Positions 14,939-19,132 of a stretch of DNA of 19,132 nucleotides are shown piece after piece. The stretch lies in assembly GCA_037968835.1 (NCBI GenBank), contig JBBKWG010000228.1, positions 1-19,132 of the forward strand. The letters run 5' to 3'. Made by a program: the position numbers and the translations under genes. This DNA comes from JBBKWG01 sp037968835. GTDB lineage: Bacteria; Pseudomonadota; Alphaproteobacteria; Rhodobacterales; Rhodobacteraceae. Numbering within the stretch: the first letter of the stretch is position 1; every line of letters starts with the position of its first letter. The notes beneath the pieces were generated by a model that saw only the letters and a list, made by a program, of their open reading frames with translations, did not search any database and was not told where the DNA came from.

Positions 14939-15619
14939 CTATTTTTTGGCCCGGGCCGCTTGCCAGGCCCGGGGCTGGGTCAGAAACGACTCAACCTCTG
15001 CGAGAGTGTCTTGAGGGAACGATTCACTTTCGCGTGCAGCGGCGAGAACATCCCACCAGGTGCAGAGATGGTGAAGCGTGACGCCGTGACCGGCGAGCGT
15101 GTCGATCGTTTCGGGGAAAATGCCGTAGTAGAAAATCACCGCGGTGTGCCCACAACTGGCGCCGGTTTCGCGGATCGCGTCGACAAACGACAGTTTTGAG
15201 CCGCCGTCAGTCGTGAGATCCTCGACAAGAAGCACGCGCTGGCCCTCGCTCATCACACCTTCGATCCGTGCGTTGCGGCCATAGCCCTTGGGCTTCTTGC
15301 GCACATAGGTCATCGGCAGCGCCAGCCGTTCCGCGACAAGGGCCGCGAATGGAATACCGGCAGTCTCGCCGCCAGCGATGTTGTCGAAGGACTCAAATCC
15401 GGCGTCGCGCATCACGGTGAGACACAGGAAGTCCATCAATGTCGCCCGAATCCGCGGATAGGAGATCAACCGTCGGCAATCGACATACGTCGGCGACGGC
15501 AGGCCGGATGCGAGCGTGAACGGGGTCTCGGCGTTAAAATCTACCGCGCCGATTTCCAGCAACATCTTCGCCGAAAGGCGCGCGATTTCAGCTTTGTCGG
15601 GGAAACTCGTCGGGATCAT
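14939..15619 (-). CDS. pyrE: Orotate phosphoribosyltransferase
   Basis: PyrE converts orotate and PRPP to orotidine 5'-phosphate, the fifth step of pyrimidine synthesis. The 226-residue protein has the PRPP-binding loop VLLVEDLTTDGGS at 129-141, the flexible-loop lysines in RKKPKGYG (107-114) that close over the active site, and the N-terminal substrate part ASGLPSPTYVD (37-47). It is 42 nt downstream of pyrC on the same strand, and this spacer is made almost entirely of intergenic repeat copy B, whose GAAGG end also serves as the pyrE Shine-Dalgarno site. The next gene, dnaB, is 167 nt away with no clear terminator. Confidence 0.96.
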   Translation of the reverse strand: MIPTSFPDKAEIARLSAKMLLEIGAVDFNAETPFTLASGLPSPTYVDCRRLISYPRIRATLMDFLCLTVMRDAGFESFDNIAGGETAGIPFAALVAERLALPMTYVRKKPKGYGRNARIEGVMSEGQRVLLVEDLTTDGGSKLSFVDAIRETGASCGHTAVIFYYGIFPETIDTLAGHGVTLHHLCTWWDVLAAARESESFPQDTLAEVESFLTQPRAWQAARAKK

Positions 15620-15628
15620 TCTTTAGAC

Positions 15629-15684
15629 CTTCTTCTTGGCAAAAATACTCCGGGGGGAGCGTCAGCGGGGGGTGGAGCCCCCCT
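15629..15684 (-). repeat. Rhodobacteraceae-type C-rich intergenic repeat, copy B
   Basis: On the - strand the block reads GGGGGGCTCCACCCCCCGC, then TGACGCTCCCCCCGGAG, then TATTTTTGCCAAGAAGAAGG. It resembles copy A at 2818-2862 in the paired C-runs, the GAG/GTA-TTT step and the purine-rich tail. Its first part overlaps the last codons of pyrC (encoding EGGSTPR) and its last part supplies the pyrE ribosome site, so the repeat has become part of both genes. Confidence 0.5.
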
Positions 15685-16720
15685 CGACAACCCGCCAATG
15701 TAGCGGGCGACCGGGATTGAAGACCGTCACGGGACCGGCGCCGGTCTCGATTGTCTCGGGAAAATCGACGGGGGCACCCTTTTCCAGCGTGATCATGCCT
15801 TCATTTACCGGCAAGCCATAGAAGGCAGAGCCCTTGAGCGACGTGAGGCCTTCCAACCGGTCAAGGTGCCCGGTCTCGTCGAAGACTTCCGCCAAGCATG
15901 ACAGGGCGACGGGGGCGGTGAAACACCCGGCACAGCCGCACGCGCTCTCTTTCGCGTCCCGTGCGTGAGGCGCGCTGTCTGTGCCAAGGAAAATGCGTGG
16001 ATGCGTTCCTGTTGCCGCGTCGACCAGCGCCGCGCGATGAGTGTCGCGCTTCAGGACCGGCAGGCAATAGTAGTGGGGTCTGATGCCACCGACCAGCATG
16101 TCGTTCCGGCTGAGCATCAGGTGCTGGACGGTCACGGTCGCCGCAAGTGTTTCATCTCCGGACGACACATAATCCACTGCTTCGCGCGTCGTTATATGTT
16201 CCATGACCACGCGCAGTTCCGGTGTCGCACGGCGGATCGGATCGAGAACCTCGTCGATGAACACCGCCTCACGATCGAAGATGTCGACGTCGGGCCGGGT
16301 GACCTCGCCGTGGACGCACAATGGCAAGCCGATCTCGGCCATCGTTTCAAGCGTGCTGCGGACCCGGTCGAAATCCGTGACGCCAGAGGCCGAGTTGGTC
16401 GTCGCACCGGCGGGATAGAGTTTGACGGCCTTGATGAGACCGCTTTCCGCCGCCGCCCTGACATCGCCCGGATCGGTAGTTTCCGTCAGATAGAGCGTCA
16501 TCAGCGGTTCGAAATTCGCCCCTTCGGGCAACGCGGCCAGAATACGGTCGCGATAGGCGCGTGCCTCGGCACCGGTCACGACCGGGGGGACGAGGTTCGG
16601 CATGATGATCGCACGCGCGAAGTGTGCGGCGGTTGCGGGCAGAACGCCCGCCATCATCGCGCCGTCGCGCAGGTGCAGGTGCCAGTCGTCGGGGCGTCTG
16701 AGAGTGAGGCGCGTCGTCAT
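15662..16720 (-). CDS. pyrC: Dihydroorotase (class II, PyrC type)
   Basis: PyrC closes carbamoyl aspartate to dihydroorotate, the third step of pyrimidine synthesis, with a two-zinc centre. All metal ligands are present at positions two lower than in E. coli PyrC: H14 and H16 (WHLHLRD), carboxylated K100 (AVKLYPAGATTNS), H137 (CVHGE), H175 (EHITT) and D248 (GTDSAPH). A CGCAGC cluster at 261-266 is typical. The 352-residue length is normal (E. coli has 348). The last few residues are encoded by intergenic repeat copy B. It is divergent from the small membrane-protein gene at 16992, and I see no convincing promoter in the 271-nt space. Confidence 0.97.
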   Translation of the reverse strand: MTTRLTLRRPDDWHLHLRDGAMMAGVLPATAAHFARAIIMPNLVPPVVTGAEARAYRDRILAALPEGANFEPLMTLYLTETTDPGDVRAAAESGLIKAVKLYPAGATTNSASGVTDFDRVRSTLETMAEIGLPLCVHGEVTRPDVDIFDREAVFIDEVLDPIRRATPELRVVMEHITTREAVDYVSSGDETLAATVTVQHLMLSRNDMLVGGIRPHYYCLPVLKRDTHRAALVDAATGTHPRIFLGTDSAPHARDAKESACGCAGCFTAPVALSCLAEVFDETGHLDRLEGLTSLKGSAFYGLPVNEGMITLEKGAPVDFPETIETGAGPVTVFNPGRPLHWRVVEGGSTPR

Positions 16721-16862
16721 GGCTTTCGTCTAGCCGACGCGTGCGCGGTGATCCAGAGGCGAAGCGTTTTCATGCCCGTGCGGACCTCAGAGGTGGTGGC
16801 CAACATTGAAAGCCCCGCGAAATTGCCATCGTCCGGCGACACATGCGTGCTGTCTGGAGTGC

Positions 16863-16949
16863 GTGACGGAATTGCGTTACGACATTCTGGTCTACGCGAT
16901 CTTTGCCGATGACAGGGAACTTGCCACGGTTCACGCTCTGATGCAGTGA
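16863..16949 (+). CDS. Possible 28-residue small protein
   Basis: A GTG at 16863, with GGAG three bases upstream, opens 28 codons ending at TGA 16947-16949. The predicted product, beginning MTELRYDILVYAIFADD and ending HALMQ, is unusually protein-like for a chance frame: alternating hydrophobic residues in the first half and a charged second half. The frame is also open upstream without a better start. It lies 42 nt before the small membrane-protein gene on the same strand. I recognise no family, and Shine-Dalgarno spacing is tight, so it may be noise. Confidence 0.25.
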   Translation: MTELRYDILVYAIFADDRELATVHALMQ

Positions 16950-16991
16950 GAAAAGCGGGAAGGGTCGCCAGGATTTATTGAGGAGAACACC

Positions 16992-17279
16992 ATGTTTGGA
17001 ACTTTCTTATTGGGCATCGTCGCGGGATGGGCCGCGCCCTATGCAGAGCCGAAAATCAAGCCGTTTCTCGAAAGCATTCTTGCCAATGAAGCCCCCGTGC
17101 AACCAAGGGAAGCGACGCTTTTTTCGCTGGCTCTCTGTTTGTTCGCGGCGGCTATTCTGTCGATGATCTTTGCCGTTCCACACGCCGCGGCGCTGGCGCT
17201 CGGGGCAGGTCTTGGCATCTTCGGACCGCGTTTGGTCGACAAATGGAAGGCGAACAAATCTCCTGATTATGACAGCTAG
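16992..17279 (+). CDS. Small conserved membrane protein
   Basis: This 95-residue protein has three hydrophobic stretches, at about 2-15 (short), 43-62 and 64-80, and a basic tail. GAGGAG lies six bases before the ATG, so the start is firm. No known domain is recognised. Its stop overlaps the start of the HD-domain gene by 11 nt, so the two are likely cotranslated. It may anchor or regulate that soluble enzyme at the membrane, but this is inference from coupling alone. Confidence 0.78.
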   Translation: MFGTFLLGIVAGWAAPYAEPKIKPFLESILANEAPVQPREATLFSLALCLFAAAILSMIFAVPHAAALALGAGLGIFGPRLVDKWKANKSPDYDS

Positions 17280-17862
17280 GGGCACGACATTAACCATAGC
17301 CAACGTGCTTGCAGCGGCGTATTTCGCGGCGCGCAATCACAGTGGGCAGATCAAGAAGGGCACGCTGAACGAGCCCTATGCGAACCATGTTCTGGACGTC
17401 GCGCGCCGCCTTGCCTCAGCCCATCCGGAAGATCTGGCGCTAATGATTGCGGGGCTATTGCACGATGTCATCGAAGATTGCGCGATTTGGTCCGCGACGG
17501 CGAGCGCACATATAATGCCCGGTGCCGTCGGGCGCGAAATCGCCAGCCGGTTCGGTTCCGATGTGGCGGCGCTGGTCTGGGAAGTGACCGACGATATGCG
17601 GCTCTCGAAGGCAGAGCGGTGGCATCGGCAGGAAACCGAAAGCTCAGAGAAATCGGACCGCGCCAGGTGCCTGAAGATCGCCGACAAGACATCGAATGTC
17701 GTATCTCTGCGCAACGCCACCGATCCCGATTGGGATGCCGCGCGGAAAACCGAATATCTCGACTGGGCCGAGCGGGTGGTGGCAAACGCGCGCGGAGTGT
17801 CGCCGCGGCTTGAGGCGGAGTTCGACAACGCGCTGGAGAATGCGCGCGAAACACTTGGCTAA
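17269..17862 (+). CDS. Small HD-domain phosphohydrolase, likely (p)ppGpp hydrolase-like
   Basis: The 197-residue protein matches the HD hydrolase half of RelA/SpoT without any synthetase domain, like the small alarmone hydrolase (MESH1) type. Visible motifs are GTLNEPYANH with H40, LLHDVIED with H65-D66 and E69-D70, and KIADKTSN with D139 and N143, the metal and substrate residues of this fold. The segment EIASRFGSDVAALVWEVTD (90-108) also parallels SpoT. The basic RK-x-G-x-PY loop is altered to IKKGTLNEPY, so substrate range is open; another phosphate ester is possible. I start at the ATG at 17269 (overlapping the upstream gene); the frame extends to 17170 as shadow. No Shine-Dalgarno site is near, fitting coupled reinitiation. 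Confidence 0.82.
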   Translation: MTARGTTLTIANVLAAAYFAARNHSGQIKKGTLNEPYANHVLDVARRLASAHPEDLALMIAGLLHDVIEDCAIWSATASAHIMPGAVGREIASRFGSDVAALVWEVTDDMRLSKAERWHRQETESSEKSDRARCLKIADKTSNVVSLRNATDPDWDAARKTEYLDWAERVVANARGVSPRLEAEFDNALENARETLG

Positions 17863-17956
17863 GCCGCGATTGAAGCCGTTACGGGTTGCGTCGCTCGGCG
17901 AGGTGGCTTTTGTCAGGAGGGCGTTGCTCGCATGGCAGCCATGCAAAACAAGGTGT

Positions 17957-17982
17957 TGTGTAAACCGCGGGCAAGTTACACA
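17957..17982. promoter_or_regulatory. Inverted repeat TGTGTAA-N12-TTACACA, likely operator of the DUF1127 gene
   Basis: TGTGTAA (17957-17963) and TTACACA (17976-17982) form a perfect 7-bp inverted repeat, 41 nt upstream of the DUF1127 ATG. A TTATAC that could be a -10 lies at 17989-17994 without a matching -35 17 bases upstream (CCGCGG instead), so the promoter may depend on a regulator binding this palindrome. The regulator is unknown. Confidence 0.4.
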
Positions 17983-18022
17983 TGTGACTTATACACACAA
18001 AACCAATCCCTGGAGATTTCCA

Positions 18023-18181
18023 ATGGCTTCCCCTGCGTGGCTTGCCGGTTTCATGGCCGCTTTCGGTCAGACCCGCCGCTATCACGAACTGTTTTCCCTG
18101 AGCGACCGCCAACTGGCTGTGCGCGGTTATGACCGTGCGGGCTTGCAGCGCAGTTACATTGCGGCGCTTGGCGGTTTCTGA
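18023..18181 (+). CDS. DUF1127 (YjiS-like) small basic protein
   Basis: A 52-residue protein, hidden inside a longer open frame. GGAG seven bases before the ATG fixes the start. It has an N-terminal hydrophobic-aromatic helix and the DUF1127 pattern of a short turn (LSDRQLAVRGYDRAG, 26-40) followed by RSYIAALGGF. DUF1127 proteins in alphaproteobacteria are small, often stress-regulated, and some act in RNA turnover (CcaF1 of Rhodobacter sphaeroides), with sRNAs encoded next to them; here only 51 nt follow before the convergent gene, so no such sRNA cluster fits. The upstream palindrome at 17957-17982 suggests regulated expression. Confidence 0.72.
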   Translation: MASPAWLAGFMAAFGQTRRYHELFSLSDRQLAVRGYDRAGLQRSYIAALGGF

Positions 18182-18232
18182 TTTCGGTTGGCGCGTGCGT
18201 CAGAGCCTGCGCGCGTCGACCCGACAGCGGGC

Positions 18233-19132
18233 TTAGAAGCTCGACGAGGACGTTGTCGACATCTGCCGACCCGGCAACGGCCGTCCGTCTTCGTTCAACT
18301 GGCGCGTCACGACGTTCAGATATTCGCGAAAACGCGGAATATCGTGATCCCTCAAGACTGCCTGACAAAGCATCGCGGCCAGATACGGCCGGTCCTCGGC
18401 CATGACGCGGGACAACAGAGCGCGTAGATACGGGATGTGACGTCGTCGCGCCCTCAGTAGCCGGGCCATTTCCAGTGGGTTCAGGTGGTCGCTGGCAGCA
18501 GCCTTGACCATGCGCGAGATCAAACCGAGTGCCCTGAAATCGATGTCAATTGCGCCTGAGCGACCGCGTCTGTAGTGAACGCGTTGGATGTTCGGGCCCC
18601 TGAACAGGCTGGCGTGCATGGCGTCCTCGACCTCGTCCGGATCATAGAACACGTACGCTGCATGGGCCGCTTCCAGCATATCCGGCGCATATCCGTAGCG
18701 CGATGTGAAATCCATTCGACGCGTCGTTGGGAACCGGTCGTCCCAGTCAGTTCGGCTGCGTTCGAGCGTTGCCTGGGGCGACACCAATATGACCGTCGCA
18801 CCGGGTGCGGCCACGGAATACGCAGCGGCAGCATAACCACCCATGCCTGCACCATAAAAGATAACGGTATTGAAATCCTCGAAAAAGCTCTCGTCGACCA
18901 GTCGGTCGAAATAACGGTAGACGTGGCAGTCGCGGAACCAGCTTTCGTTTGTTGCGAGCAGGGTCAGGTGTGACCAGTCCGCGTCCTCACAAACGCCAAA
19001 AGCGAGCGGCAGACCGCTTTCCGATCCCATACGGGCACTCGCGACCGTTTCAAAAGCCACGAACAGGACGGATTGCGACCGATCCACAAAGATCGCCGCG
19101 TGATCGTCGCCCAGTCGTGAAAAATACCCGGC
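18233..19132 (-). CDS. Conserved alpha/beta-hydrolase-like protein with GAGMG elbow (5' end beyond window)
   Basis: The last 299 residues of a protein that runs off the right edge; a GTG at 19087 is internal because the frame continues to 19132 and the residues before it (GDDHAAIFVDRSQS) fit the rest. The N-terminal half looks like an alpha/beta fold: VIFYGAGMGGYAAAAYS has the place of a nucleophile elbow, but the middle residue is Gly, not Ser. VILVSPQATL follows. The C-terminal half is helical and basic. I recall similar Rhodobacteraceae proteins labelled phosphoadenosine phosphosulfate reductase; no PAPS-reductase cysteine motif is seen, so I think that label is wrong. Without the nucleophile it may be a non-catalytic relative. 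It converges on the DUF1127 gene. Confidence 0.72.
   Translation of the reverse strand, partial: AGYFSRLGDDHAAIFVDRSQSVLFVAFETVASARMGSESGLPLAFGVCEDADWSHLTLLATNESWFRDCHVYRYFDRLVDESFFEDFNTVIFYGAGMGGYAAAAYSVAAPGATVILVSPQATLERSRTDWDDRFPTTRRMDFTSRYGYAPDMLEAAHAAYVFYDPDEVEDAMHASLFRGPNIQRVHYRRGRSGAIDIDFRALGLISRMVKAAASDHLNPLEMARLLRARRRHIPYLRALLSRVMAEDRPYLAAMLCQAVLRDHDIPRFREYLNVVTRQLNEDGRPLPGRQMSTTSSSSF

Noticed and set aside
15965..16912. A 315-codon + strand frame opposite pyrC
   Set aside because: Antisense shadow of pyrC, with no ribosome site or known domain.
1..19132. CRISPR arrays, insertion sequences, prophage genes, toxin-antitoxin pairs, tRNAs
   Set aside because: No spaced direct repeats, transposase or integrase motifs, or cloverleaf structures were seen by eye.

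Overview
The window reads as a stretch of chromosome from an alphaproteobacterium of the family Rhodobacteraceae (Roseobacter-like). The reasons are high GC content, a surE-pcm-nlpD cluster with no rpoS, a PurF of the cysteine-cluster type, tandem DUF1194 proteins, a DUF1127 mini-protein, a perfect CtrA box and family-typical intergenic repeats. This is gene content, not a species identification. I see no integrase, transposase, CRISPR array, phage gene, rRNA or tRNA.

Layout. (1) Positions 1-2168, + strand: the 3' part of surE, pcm (ATGA overlap) and an NlpD-like lipoprotein with LysM and degenerate LytM domains. (2) 2190-16720, all - strand: a DUF2199 protein; purF; a 727-nt gene-free region; a unit of a coiled-coil membrane protein, radA and cvpA that ends in a strong terminator; a membrane protein with a disordered tail; alr-mlaE-mlaF joined by two 4-nt overlaps; two tandem secreted DUF1194 von Willebrand A proteins; dnaB; and pyrC-pyrE. 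(3) 16721-18181, + strand: a possible 28-codon ORF, a small membrane protein overlapping a small alarmone hydrolase-like HD protein, and a 52-aa DUF1127 protein behind an inverted repeat. (4) 18233 to the right edge, - strand: a conserved protein with an alpha/beta-hydrolase-like fold and a GAGMG elbow, running out of the window.

How the genes fit together. Most are housekeeping: protein repair and survival (surE, pcm), cell separation (nlpD), purine and pyrimidine synthesis (purF, pyrC, pyrE), replication and recombination (dnaB, radA), peptidoglycan precursor supply (alr) and outer-membrane lipid transport (mlaE, mlaF). The least explained part is 4462 to about 4775. It lies between two - strand terminators, has no convincing protein, and holds a GAAA-capped hairpin plus a 13-bp terminator stem, so I propose an undescribed or unrecognised structured RNA there. 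Other points of interest are the CtrA box before the radA unit, the Mla pair without its usual partners, the alarmone-hydrolase candidate and the DUF1127 operator.
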